A stretch of 64,000 bases of DNA from Pasteurella oralis (lineage in GTDB: Bacteria > Pseudomonadota > Gammaproteobacteria > Enterobacterales > Pasteurellaceae), in contig NZ_NXGB01000008.1 in the NCBI RefSeq assembly GCF_002850605.1, positions 1 to 64,000 of the forward strand, given 5' to 3'. The notes below the pieces were generated by a model. That model made no database searches, was not told where the DNA came from, and saw nothing but the letters and a program-made list of their open reading frames with translations. Of the stretch, positions 37,983 through 47,198 are shown piece by piece. The first letter of the stretch is position 1, and each line of letters begins with the position of its first letter. The position numbers were made by a program, and so were the translations under genes.

Positions 37983-39518
37983 TTAGTTCCCCTGTTTGAT
38001 TTGAGTACATTTATCTAGCCATTGCTGGCGATTTATTTTGCCATCTTGATAATATTGTTCAAGATGTCGCCAATAAAGATCAACATATTGAGTTAAATTC
38101 CCCTTACCACTACTCTTCACGATATTATTTGTTCGATCAACTTGTGCTTGAATCGTGGCTTTATGATAAGTTGCTGAACTGGCTACAATTGTATCAGCAT
38201 AATATTTCAACACAAAATCCCGTGCTTTTTCTGATTCTAACAAGCGATTTCTGGCATTGGTTTCTTTATCCGAGTTTGGATAAAGTGCGGTCATGGCTTC
38301 AACAATTTTGTTATTTTGCTCAACTTCACCTTGTAAATCTGACACATTAGCGCATAAAAAAGCACCGAGTTGTAAAGCTGAACGAACTGCTGAATCACGT
38401 TGTTCATCACGTTCTAAATTAGCCGCACGCAATTGCTCTTTCGTATTATTTAACTCTTGTTTTAATTTTTCATCCAACGTATTGTTCGCAAGCTGCTCTA
38501 ACTTATCGACAATTTTCGTATTTTCACCTTGATCGCTCGCTTGGTTATCTTGCCCTAAAGCCGCCCACTCTTTTTCCATCAACTTAATTCGTTCACTTGA
38601 TGTTAATAATGGTGCCGCGATAACAACGCGAAAGCCCATATCTTTAGCCTTTTTCGCTCCATTTTGATCATAAAATGGAATTTCTAAACGCAATACATTG
38701 TTCACATCAGCTTCAGATTTTAAATAGCTCCCACCACGTGAAATAATACCGCCATCTTGCCCATGATAACGGTTTAACTTGTTCATTTTAAAACTATCAA
38801 ACATCATTTCACTGGCATTACCTAAAGTATCAAATAACCCCAATGGGTTGGGTTTTAAGCGACCAATAATCTGTAAACGACCATTGGCCGACTTCGCATT
38901 ATTAAACCATGCATAATTAATCAAGCTACCTTCCATCGGAAAGACTTTTTCACGAAATTCCGATGGAGTCACTGCCATACCACCACGGGAAGCAAATTCC
39001 CACTCGGTATTGGTCGGTAAACGCACAAAACCTACTATCCCATCTTCTTTAGGAAGCTTATCTTTCGCATTTTTAAGCAACCATTCATTATATTTTTGAG
39101 TAAAGCTCATCGCATCAAACCAACTTAAATGAGTCATTGGCAATAAACCTTTCATATTGGGCGCACTGCATTTTTCACTCATCACAGCTTGATATTGCGA
39201 CTCCGTAACCTCGTATTTCGCAATCAAAAAGAAACGTTCTTGGTTTTTATCCGCAAAACCACCTGCAATGTAATTAGGCGTTGCATATTCTGCGTAGCCA
39301 TCTTGCTCACTATTACCACCTAAAGTCACGGGCATATCTTCCAATGGCTTATGCGTATTTGTTTTTACGACACGAAACACCATACTGCCTTCACAAGGTA
39401 AAGGCAAAATCACATCATTTTCTAATGGTTGAGGGTTATAAAATTTTTCTTCCCATGCTCCCTGTGCTGTAGCACTGATTAAACTGATCACTAGAAAAGA
39501 ATAGGCATATTTAAACAT
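37983..39518 (-). CDS. periplasmic formylglycine-generating-enzyme-like (SUMF1) protein
   Basis: Signal peptide (MFKYAYSFLVISLISATAQG) then a FGE-sulfatase/SUMF1 fold over about residues 75-320: IAKYEVTESQYQAVM, THLSWFDAMSFTQKYN, VRLPTNTEWEFASRGG, NPLGLFDTLGNASEM, RGGSYL and a closing DMGFRVVIA. The rest is largely coiled coil. The cysteine pair that FGE enzymes use for catalysis is absent from the C-terminal part of the fold, so I expect a binding role rather than formylglycine formation. The frame opens at 39578, but ATG 39518 follows GGAGAG and overlaps the permease by 8 bp; 511 residues. SUMF1-like proteins also occur in type VI and other effector clusters. Confidence 0.8.
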   Translation of the reverse strand: MFKYAYSFLVISLISATAQGAWEEKFYNPQPLENDVILPLPCEGSMVFRVVKTNTHKPLEDMPVTLGGNSEQDGYAEYATPNYIAGGFADKNQERFFLIAKYEVTESQYQAVMSEKCSAPNMKGLLPMTHLSWFDAMSFTQKYNEWLLKNAKDKLPKEDGIVGFVRLPTNTEWEFASRGGMAVTPSEFREKVFPMEGSLINYAWFNNAKSANGRLQIIGRLKPNPLGLFDTLGNASEMMFDSFKMNKLNRYHGQDGGIISRGGSYLKSEADVNNVLRLEIPFYDQNGAKKAKDMGFRVVIAAPLLTSSERIKLMEKEWAALGQDNQASDQGENTKIVDKLEQLANNTLDEKLKQELNNTKEQLRAANLERDEQRDSAVRSALQLGAFLCANVSDLQGEVEQNNKIVEAMTALYPNSDKETNARNRLLESEKARDFVLKYYADTIVASSATYHKATIQAQVDRTNNIVKSSGKGNLTQYVDLYWRHLEQYYQDGKINRQQWLDKCTQIKQGN

Positions 39519-40728
39519 CACGTAAACTCTCCGCTGGTTGAATACGTATTGCACGCATAGCACCAATTGTTGCCACAATTGCGGCTAAAATAAAGGCAAG
39601 GATAAATGCTGAAACTAAATGCAATGGATGTAAGCTACTAATAAAATGCGTGTCAGCTAAATTACTGGTCAATATTTGATTAAATAGCTGACTACCGACT
39701 AAGAAAAAAAGATAAGAGAGTATAAAAGCTGCACTACTTAAAATAACCGCTTGCAAAACCAAATAGCCCATCACACCAAGTGACTGGAAACCGAGCAAGC
39801 GTAGCACCGCAATTTCTTTGCGTTTACGATCAATATTCGCTAAAAAGGCACCAATTAAAGAGAGAATGCAGCCGATGACGGATGTCATCGCAATAACCAT
39901 AAAAATCACATTTAGTACTGAATCAATAGCCTTGACATTTTCTATTGCTTTCGCTTCTGTTCGTGTATCAATATTCTTCTCGCGCAATTTTAATGCCAAA
40001 GGGGCAACATCCTCTAAACTCGTGGCATAAATTCTAGCGCGTGCAAATGTCGTCCTTGCCTGTTCGTTTGTTTTACCTTGCATGTTTGGAAAAAGTGCGG
40101 TCTGTAATCCATCGCGAAAGTCTTCAATCCCAACTAATGTGGCTAAATGCACAAACGCTGCCGCCCGAGTAAATTGCGATTCGGGCAATATACCCTCAAC
40201 TATCAATTCAACAATGCCTTTTTCTGTGACACCTTCGTACTTTCGCGTAGCAAGTAATGCCACTTTATCACCAACGTTAACTGCTAATTTTTCCGCCGCT
40301 AATGCGCTTAATACCATGCCCTGTGCATGCTGCAATTGCTGTTGTGCTAATACAGGATCACCAGATTCTGTCGGTAATAGCTCGACATCTGATATAAAAC
40401 GTCGAGTGTCACTACGTAAATCAACAATTGTATTGAGTGAGCGAGTCAATGGCATCACAAAACCTGCTTCTGGTTGCTGTTTTAACCATGCAAACCAATC
40501 TGGTGATAAATTTAAATTACCGACAATTTTAACTTCCAAATTACGTGGGTCATTAACAAGTTGTGAACGCAGCTGCGAAACAATTCCATATTTCAAACTA
40601 AATAACAGTAACAATGGCGCAATCACCGCAATCAAGGAAGCGATAATACAAAAAGACACCTTGCGATCATATAACAAATCACGCAATGCTAACTTACTCA
40701 ACAAATTCACTTTTTGTATCAATGCCAT
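39511..40728 (-). CDS. FtsX/MacB-like ABC transporter permease
   Basis: Four membrane segments: one near residues 24-48, then a large periplasmic domain (about 50-265), and three near 275-305, 315-345 and 365-395. The end IRIQPAESLRDV is typical of the MacB/LolC/FtsX superfamily, whose members work as mechanotransmitters that move periplasmic partners rather than as channels. 405 residues. It sits 20 bp after its ATPase gene and overlaps the FGE-like gene. Likely drives lipoprotein release or activates the periplasmic VWA/FGE proteins; the substrate is unknown. Confidence 0.85.
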   Translation of the reverse strand: MALIQKVNLLSKLALRDLLYDRKVSFCIIASLIAVIAPLLLLFSLKYGIVSQLRSQLVNDPRNLEVKIVGNLNLSPDWFAWLKQQPEAGFVMPLTRSLNTIVDLRSDTRRFISDVELLPTESGDPVLAQQQLQHAQGMVLSALAAEKLAVNVGDKVALLATRKYEGVTEKGIVELIVEGILPESQFTRAAAFVHLATLVGIEDFRDGLQTALFPNMQGKTNEQARTTFARARIYATSLEDVAPLALKLREKNIDTRTEAKAIENVKAIDSVLNVIFMVIAMTSVIGCILSLIGAFLANIDRKRKEIAVLRLLGFQSLGVMGYLVLQAVILSSAAFILSYLFFLVGSQLFNQILTSNLADTHFISSLHPLHLVSAFILAFILAAIVATIGAMRAIRIQPAESLRDV

Positions 40729-40748
40729 GTGCTATTCACTTTTTCAAC

Positions 40749-41453
40749 TTAAGATTCGCTAAATACCGCTTGCCGCGCTGAAACTAAATGCGCTTGCAAG
40801 GTTCGCAGCTGTTTACGCTGAGTTAATTCCCAATCATGAGTTACTAACAATACAGAAATCTGTTGTTGTGCAACCAACTTCAAAATCAACTCAAATAATA
40901 CATCTGCATGATAAGGATCAAGGGCAGAAGTCGGTTCATCTGCCAATAACAACAAAGGTTTATGCGCGACTGCGCGAATAAAGGCGACTCTTTGGCGTTC
41001 GCCGATTGACAATTGTTTTGGATATTTACTGAGTAAGTGATTAATATTTAATTCATCACACAAGAAGCTTATCCATTGTTGATCCATTTCAGATTGCAAC
41101 AATGCATTAGGCAACGCAATATTTTGAGCTACGCTTAAAAAAGGCAGTAAACCACCATGCTGTAGCATGAAACCCAATTTTTCAGCCCGAATACTTGCCA
41201 AAGCCCTTTGATTTTGTTGCTGAATCAAGGGGTGAATGTCCACTAACACTGACTGTTTTCCTAATTGAAAATGAGACAATTGTTCTGGTTTAAGAATTAA
41301 ACCAATCATTTCTAATAAGGTACTTTTTCCACAGCCGCTCGTTCCCTGAATCGCAACAACCCCACCATCATTTAAGCTCAAATGCGGTAAAGAAACGGTA
41401 AAGCGTTGTTCTCCTTTACCCCTCGTCACAGACATATTTTCAATGATCAGCAC
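40749..41453 (-). CDS. LolD/MacB-like ABC transporter ATP-binding protein
   Basis: ATPase partner of the FtsX-like permease. Walker A is GTSGCGKST (near residue 37), the Q-loop region GFMLQHGGLLPFLSVAQNIALP is typical of the LolD/MacB/FtsE group, the signature is LSIGERQRVAFIRA and Walker B LLLLADEPTSALD. 234 residues. It appears to start at GTG (41453) with AAGGA 8 bp upstream. 18 bp after the secreted VWA gene. LolD itself is usually next to lolC/lolE, so this is better read as a cluster-specific transporter than as the housekeeping LolCDE. Confidence 0.87.
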   Translation of the reverse strand: MLIIENMSVTRGKGEQRFTVSLPHLSLNDGGVVAIQGTSGCGKSTLLEMIGLILKPEQLSHFQLGKQSVLVDIHPLIQQQNQRALASIRAEKLGFMLQHGGLLPFLSVAQNIALPNALLQSEMDQQWISFLCDELNINHLLSKYPKQLSIGERQRVAFIRAVAHKPLLLLADEPTSALDPYHADVLFELILKLVAQQQISVLLVTHDWELTQRKQLRTLQAHLVSARQAVFSES

Positions 41454-41471
41454 AAAGTTATCCTTATCCTG

Positions 41472-43505
41472 TTATGGTAATGCTTCCAATGGGACGGGAT
41501 AGACAAAATCACGTGGATCACTTCCTTCAGATAAGGATATCCAGCGACTCTGATCTTCATTAAATACACGGTAATGACGCAACTTACTGTGTAGCTCACG
41601 AATGAATTTCTCTTGTTCTTGTACACTCATTCCTTTCCAAGTTTCTTCATCAATCGAGGTGACTTGGCTCTTATAAGGGATATCATCAAGATATTCGCCT
41701 AGTAAGCCTAAATCAGCGATTTTAGTCGAACTTTGTGTTTTGATTTTACTTGGATCTTGCCCCATTGCTGCGGCTACAGAGCGTAACTGAGCAAACATGT
41801 CATTAGGTGAAATTAATCCTTCATTTGCCGCATCAGCAATTTTTTTCACCACATCACTTAAATCACTTAATTGTGACTTTGTCAGCAATACACGTGCCTC
41901 TGCAGTTGGTACGCTTGGCTTCGCAAAGTCTTTATCACTGATCCATGCTTTAAACACTGGCGGTGCTTTTGTTCCTTTAGTTGTCCCTAAATAAGCTAAT
42001 TGCATTGCTTTGCCTAATAACATCGCATCTTGCTCAATTTCTGAAGTGGGTGCAGGTACAGGCGTTGAAACTTTTTCTTTTTCGACCGCACTTAATGCAC
42101 TGCCTGCTGCCATTTCACCACGATAAGCTAATTTTACTTGCGCCGTTAAGGCTTTGGCTAATGTACTGATCTTTTCACCAAACTCATTCACATCGCCCGC
42201 ATTCACTGGATAATATAAGGCTTTATTTAAATAATTATTAAAAGCAAGATCTGTATATTGTGCTTGCGCTTGCTCATGATTTTTAGCGCCTGAAGGTGTT
42301 TTTAAATGTAATGCATAGATCGCAACACCACGATGCTGTGCTTCTAAACGTAATTGCTTAGCATCTAATCCTGTAGTAGAAATGGGATTATCTCCTTCAA
42401 TCGCTCCCGCATCGGTAATCAAAACAATGTAACGCGCACCAAATTCATTCCATTGAATTTCATTCAACGCCTGATTAATACCTGCATAAGCATCTTCGCT
42501 AAATTCTTTACTCGATACTTTGGCTTGTTTCAACGACGCCACTTTTTGCATAAAGTCCTTACCATCTTTTACCGTCGTTGGATCAACAAACATTTTCGAA
42601 GTGTATTCCAATTCTTTCACCGCTTTCGTACTAGAACGAAACGCGACTAAACCAAACTTGACTTGCTTACCTAAATTTTCTTTTTCAATTTGCTCATACA
42701 CTTGTTTAATCGCTTCACGTGTACGGTTAATATAAGGATCCATAGAAATAGTAGAGTCAATGACAAACACGACTGCCGCACTAAAACCAACAACTTCTTG
42801 TGGATCGGTATCTTTCCCTTTAGCGGCTTTTGTCGGGTAAGTTTGGCTGGTTTTACTCACAGTAGGGTCGGTAGTAGATTTGGCTAAAGCATGATCGTCT
42901 TTACTGACAGAAGCAACTTCTAAAGCACGTTCATAAAAACCCTTCGCATTCATTACTTCTTCACCTTGCAAAATCGGCAATAAATAGAAATTCTTTTGAA
43001 AATCGATAAACTCAGCAGGTTCCTGCGCCAATACAGCGGGATTTGTCTTGTTATCCGCTAAATCTTGCCGAATAGGTGCTACAACTTGCATAGGATCATT
43101 GGCATTAATGACTTTATCTAACTCAGCACGATCTTTGAAAAATAACAGACGATCACGATCAGATGGATTCGTAAAAACTAACGTCATTTGCATATTCCAT
43201 GGCACAGCACAACTTTCATCTAACCAACCCACTGTTTTACCAAAAGTATCTGGTCCCACTTTGACAACAGTTTTACCTGCGACATTTTCACGTTGATACA
43301 CATAATAACGAGAAAATGCAGGGATTTTCTTCCCTGTTTTAGCTGTATTGTTTTCCAATAATTCACAAGTTGGTGTACTTAGCACACGTTGGTACAACGT
43401 GGTTTTTCCTGCTTGTAATAAGGGTTTTTCATTTGCCAATGCATGAGCACTTAAAGGCAATGCCAAACATAATGCATATAAAAGTGCCAAGTTCAATTTA
43501 GCCAT
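41472..43505 (-). CDS. secreted VWA-domain protein
   Basis: A signal peptide (MAKLNLALLYALCLALPLSAHA) leads to an SH3-like segment (about 34-100, with a cysteine pair), a VWA domain (about 244-460), and a C-terminal helical region. The MIDAS is DSTIS (250-254), a Thr variant of DxSxS, with IVLITDAG for the distal Asp. No membrane anchor follows, so it is probably periplasmic or exported. The frame opens 6 codons earlier, but ATG 43505 has AGAGGAA upstream and starts at the signal peptide; 677 residues. Central gene of the srf-type unit, between the TPR protein and the ABC ATPase. Confidence 0.82.
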   Translation of the reverse strand: MAKLNLALLYALCLALPLSAHALANEKPLLQAGKTTLYQRVLSTPTCELLENNTAKTGKKIPAFSRYYVYQRENVAGKTVVKVGPDTFGKTVGWLDESCAVPWNMQMTLVFTNPSDRDRLLFFKDRAELDKVINANDPMQVVAPIRQDLADNKTNPAVLAQEPAEFIDFQKNFYLLPILQGEEVMNAKGFYERALEVASVSKDDHALAKSTTDPTVSKTSQTYPTKAAKGKDTDPQEVVGFSAAVVFVIDSTISMDPYINRTREAIKQVYEQIEKENLGKQVKFGLVAFRSSTKAVKELEYTSKMFVDPTTVKDGKDFMQKVASLKQAKVSSKEFSEDAYAGINQALNEIQWNEFGARYIVLITDAGAIEGDNPISTTGLDAKQLRLEAQHRGVAIYALHLKTPSGAKNHEQAQAQYTDLAFNNYLNKALYYPVNAGDVNEFGEKISTLAKALTAQVKLAYRGEMAAGSALSAVEKEKVSTPVPAPTSEIEQDAMLLGKAMQLAYLGTTKGTKAPPVFKAWISDKDFAKPSVPTAEARVLLTKSQLSDLSDVVKKIADAANEGLISPNDMFAQLRSVAAAMGQDPSKIKTQSSTKIADLGLLGEYLDDIPYKSQVTSIDEETWKGMSVQEQEKFIRELHSKLRHYRVFNEDQSRWISLSEGSDPRDFVYPVPLEALP

Positions 43506-43547
43506 AATTTCATTCCTCTCCATGTGGAAAAATGGATTCCAACATGC

Positions 43548-44513
43548 TTATTTTTTCAGCTCTGCCAAGCTTTTTTTCGCTGCTTCATTATTCGGTTCAA
43601 TTGAAAGTACGGTTTCATACCAATAAATCGCATTTTCTTTATCTTTAGCAAAACAAGGGCTACCCACTTCATACTCTTTCGCATAGGCTAGTGCAATTTC
43701 AGCATTGCCTCCCTGTGCTTGGTGTGCATATAAACGCTGTGCAATACTACATTTATTCGCGGCTTTAGCTTCAGCAATAACTGCTAACACGCGTTTGCTA
43801 TCAGGTTTGGTTTTTAAGCAACGTTGAATAAAAGCCAATTCATCTGTACTGCTTGCCACACTACATTCTGAAACGACAGGTGCTGAGGTAGGCGCACTTG
43901 ATTTATTGCTCAAAAGGAAATAAGCAACAGCACCACCAATAACGGATAGCAGTAGCAATAGACTGATTATTAGACCTAATCGGCTTTTCTTTTGTACTGG
44001 CGGTTCAACGACTGGAGGTACCGCATCTAGTTCTTCAATAACAGGAATTTCAGCAATAGTTTCTTCAATCACAGGTTCAACTGTAACTTCAATAGGTTCA
44101 ACAAGCGGTGGTAATGTTTCTTCTACAACGGGTTGAATCACTTCTCGAACTTCAGTGTCGCGGGAAGAATCGCCACCTGCTGAAGAAGCTAAAATATTGC
44201 CAACTAAACTCAGAGCACCACCATCTTCAATGGTGCCATCACGCACTTGTAACAAGAAACGAACATTCCCCATCTGACTCATTAGACCATCAATGAGCCA
44301 AGGACCTACTCTACCTTGCAGTGCATCACCTTCTACAGTCAATTCTGAGGTTTTATGCCACACTGGTTCTGGTGTCCACTGATTATTACCCGCAAAATAA
44401 TAGCGATCTTGGTTGCGTTGTACGGCAATCTCGACCTCATTAGTTCCTTTCCATTTACGCGCACTAAACTGTGCATAACCTGGGCTGTCTTCTCTTAATT
44501 CAATTCGTAACAC
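43548..44513 (-). CDS. single-pass membrane protein with Sel1/TPR-like C-terminal domain
   Basis: An N-terminal beta-rich domain of about 110 residues (ELREDSPGYAQFSARKWKG, RYYFAGNNQWTPEPVWH) is followed by a Pro/Glu/Val-rich linker, one membrane segment (about 180-203) and a C-terminal helical part with four cysteines and TPR/Sel1 character (AQRLYAHQAQGGNAEIALAYAKEYE; AIYWYETVLSIEPNNEAAKKSL). The topology thus mirrors SrfA and the VWA pair. The frame opens at a TTG (44519), but GTG 44513 has AGAGGA 7 bp upstream; 321 residues. 21 bp after srfC. No named family recognised. Confidence 0.75.
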   Translation of the reverse strand: MLRIELREDSPGYAQFSARKWKGTNEVEIAVQRNQDRYYFAGNNQWTPEPVWHKTSELTVEGDALQGRVGPWLIDGLMSQMGNVRFLLQVRDGTIEDGGALSLVGNILASSAGGDSSRDTEVREVIQPVVEETLPPLVEPIEVTVEPVIEETIAEIPVIEELDAVPPVVEPPVQKKSRLGLIISLLLLLSVIGGAVAYFLLSNKSSAPTSAPVVSECSVASSTDELAFIQRCLKTKPDSKRVLAVIAEAKAANKCSIAQRLYAHQAQGGNAEIALAYAKEYEVGSPCFAKDKENAIYWYETVLSIEPNNEAAKKSLAELKK

Positions 44514-44534
44514 AATCAATTCCTCTTATGTTTT

Positions 44535-47198
44535 TTATGCTGTGATTTGTGCTGAACGGAATGCTCGCAACACACTACCTAACTGCGCATTTTGCGTTGA
44601 GTTAATTTCACGACCTGCGCTATGCCCTGCATTATTGACTGCGAAATGCCCGAACGCTACTAACCAATCTAAACGATAGTTATCATCATAATTGCTGGTT
44701 TGATCATTTAATTTTGGTAAACCATTTTGTTGTTCGACAGGGCGTTGCTCAAAAATCATTTGTCCCTGCAACACACGACTTGCAGGTCGCTGATCTAGTG
44801 GCATTTCGGCATAACCTAGCCATGAAATAAAATCGGCAATCGCAGTATTCATCGTAAAGACTTGACGTTCTGCAAGTTGATCACGCTTACTACCACTATT
44901 CTCATTACGTAATGCAATTTGTGATAGTTGATCCTGCAATTTCAAACGAGTTGCACCAGTTACAAGCTCATTGACCACATTTTCAATGCTATCAAGTGAA
45001 AGCCCAAAATATTGCATTAACTTATGATCAGCTGTGAGATTGCGTAAATGGCTCACCCATGCTTTAAACACAGCTTGTGCAAAACGCGATTCTTCTACTT
45101 TTTCGACCGCACTTTGCTGAATTGCCACGGATGGTGTCGGATCACTAAATAGATCAAAATCATCTGCTGGTGAATAGCTATGACTTTGTTGTTCCTCTGT
45201 AGCAAGTACTTCATCTAAATCAGAAAAATATAAAGAACGAATCGTTTCTTCTGGCAATTGTAAATGACGCAGCAATTCCCCCATTAAAATAGAACGTGGA
45301 TTTTGTGGATGTAGCTCTTTAGCCAGTGCGTTAGCTAACTGGCGTTTTTTCGCAACTTCTTCTTCACCATCACTCTGATACCAACTCGCAAAACGATTTT
45401 CCACAAAATGATGAATGCGCTCATTGAGTTGTTCAGTCAAACGATTTGCTTTCACTTCAGGTAATGCAATGGTTTCTAAGTAATTACTAATACGTTTCAT
45501 CCCACCATCATTCAATAATAGCATCGCCTCCCACGCTTCTTCTGGATTTGCTACATGCTTACAAATATCTGGGTCTTGACAGAAAGTACGTTTTAACAAT
45601 TCCAATTGGGCTTTTTCGCTCTGGTTGATACTCACTTCATTTTCGCCTTCCACATTTAAAAAAGCGACTTTAAAGCCCGGCTTACGCACTAAAAATACAT
45701 TATCAAATGGATTACCATCTGACCAATTATTAAACCAATCATAATTGCCAAAACGCTCTAAAATTGTTTGTTTTAGCAACCCACCTGCCCCCCAAGAAAT
45801 TTTTAACAACTCTTCTTCTTTGGATAAGTCTTGGCTAATGCGCATATCAAACATGGTAATTGCCCATAATAAACCTGGCTTACGTAAGCCGCGCTGTTCA
45901 GGGCTATCGCCTTGTGTTTTATGAATCCAGCGTTCAAGTACTGGACCAACGCTATTCACATCAGACTGTTTAGTCGAAGGCGTACAAACAATCAAAATAT
46001 TCATTTCTTGACTATCCGTATAACGTTCAAACAGATAAGCCACCTTACCGCGTAAAATCAATTGTGAAACAGGATTGCCTTCTTTTACCTCTGCCAATGA
46101 AGTAATCGCTAAACGACCTCGATAACCTGGAAAATCTAATAGATCCACTCGCTCAACTGCAGGTACACGAGTCGGATTGATCAACGGAAAGACTAGTTCT
46201 GCAGTAAGTGCGGTCAATTCTGCTAAAGAAATTGCAATAGGAGTACCCACTTCTTCTGCATGCGCTGGACGCACTTCAATTTGTTCATCACGTTCAGTAC
46301 CTAAACGCTCTAGCATATCTACGTTCATGATACTGTCTGCTTGCGACAACCCACCATCAACCGTTTCTTTTACAACCGCACTTAATGGTGCATACACACG
46401 CTCTGGATGCCCTAGACGTGCTAATGAAGTCGCAAATTGAATATAGATATCCGTTAACTCTTTAATTTCACCCCACAGAATGGAAAACAATTCACCACGA
46501 TCACGAATAGATAAATAAGGCGCAAGTGCGGTAGCATTTGCCCAATAGTTTCCTTGTAAAACGGATAAAGATTTACCAAAACTGTCTTGCGCATAATCTT
46601 GCAGATCCACCACATCATCTTTACTCACGCCAGCCACTTCCGTCGCAGAAACACGAGTATTTAACCCCTTGATTAAGCTATTAATTCGCCCTTGCGTAAT
46701 TTCATAATCGACACGTTCTTTATCAAAATCATTGAAATAGGCATTGACTAAAATTTTAGCTACTTCAATTTCACTAAATAAACGTAGTTCAAGTGGATAG
46801 CCAGCAACACTTTTCGTTTCTTGACGCGTAAAACGTGTGACTAAACCTGTGGCTTCTTTACCACCACCCGGTGGGTTAATATGTTTAATAAAATCAAGTT
46901 GCTGACCATCAAATAAGGTTTCTAATTTACCACGTTCATCTGCAGCTAACGCCGAAATCAAAAATGATTTACCTGCTTGTGATAAACCAAAAAAACCCGC
47001 AGTAATCGGTTTATCAGAAACCGCTCCTAAACGTCTGGCAGTATTACGTAAGCGACGTAACTCTAAAATTAAGCTGTCAGCTTCATTATTTAAACGCACA
47101 ACATTCGGGCGAACATCATCAATCCAATCAATTGCCGATTGTGATGCATGAAATACATCATCCCAAGATTGCACTAATTGTTTTGCTGTATTACTCAT
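44535..47198 (-). CDS. srfC: SrfC-family large GTPase-like protein
   Basis: Member of the putative virulence factor SrfC family, named from a Salmonella operon. It has a P-loop GLSQAGKS (71-78), a G3-like VDLLDFPGYRG near 350 and a region WAITMFDMRIS where the G4 motif would be, followed by a long helical C-terminal half. This resembles dynamin-like or septin-like GTPases; the exact nucleotide is inferred. 887 residues, no signal peptide, cytoplasmic. Its start codon overlaps the srfB stop (TAATG), so SrfB and SrfC are made coupled and probably interact. Three uptake signals lie in the gene. Confidence 0.85.
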   Translation of the reverse strand: MSNTAKQLVQSWDDVFHASQSAIDWIDDVRPNVVRLNNEADSLILELRRLRNTARRLGAVSDKPITAGFFGLSQAGKSFLISALAADERGKLETLFDGQQLDFIKHINPPGGGKEATGLVTRFTRQETKSVAGYPLELRLFSEIEVAKILVNAYFNDFDKERVDYEITQGRINSLIKGLNTRVSATEVAGVSKDDVVDLQDYAQDSFGKSLSVLQGNYWANATALAPYLSIRDRGELFSILWGEIKELTDIYIQFATSLARLGHPERVYAPLSAVVKETVDGGLSQADSIMNVDMLERLGTERDEQIEVRPAHAEEVGTPIAISLAELTALTAELVFPLINPTRVPAVERVDLLDFPGYRGRLAITSLAEVKEGNPVSQLILRGKVAYLFERYTDSQEMNILIVCTPSTKQSDVNSVGPVLERWIHKTQGDSPEQRGLRKPGLLWAITMFDMRISQDLSKEEELLKISWGAGGLLKQTILERFGNYDWFNNWSDGNPFDNVFLVRKPGFKVAFLNVEGENEVSINQSEKAQLELLKRTFCQDPDICKHVANPEEAWEAMLLLNDGGMKRISNYLETIALPEVKANRLTEQLNERIHHFVENRFASWYQSDGEEEVAKKRQLANALAKELHPQNPRSILMGELLRHLQLPEETIRSLYFSDLDEVLATEEQQSHSYSPADDFDLFSDPTPSVAIQQSAVEKVEESRFAQAVFKAWVSHLRNLTADHKLMQYFGLSLDSIENVVNELVTGATRLKLQDQLSQIALRNENSGSKRDQLAERQVFTMNTAIADFISWLGYAEMPLDQRPASRVLQGQMIFEQRPVEQQNGLPKLNDQTSNYDDNYRLDWLVAFGHFAVNNAGHSAGREINSTQNAQLGSVLRAFRSAQITA

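Noticed and set aside
40082-40762. 226-codon plus-strand frame opposite the FtsX-like permease
   Set aside because: Shadow of a gene with plain membrane and family motifs on the minus strand; low-complexity Ser/Asn/Thr content.
40749-41453. Assignment as housekeeping LolD
   Set aside because: Only one FtsX-like permease follows and the genes are embedded in the srf unit rather than beside lolC/lolE.
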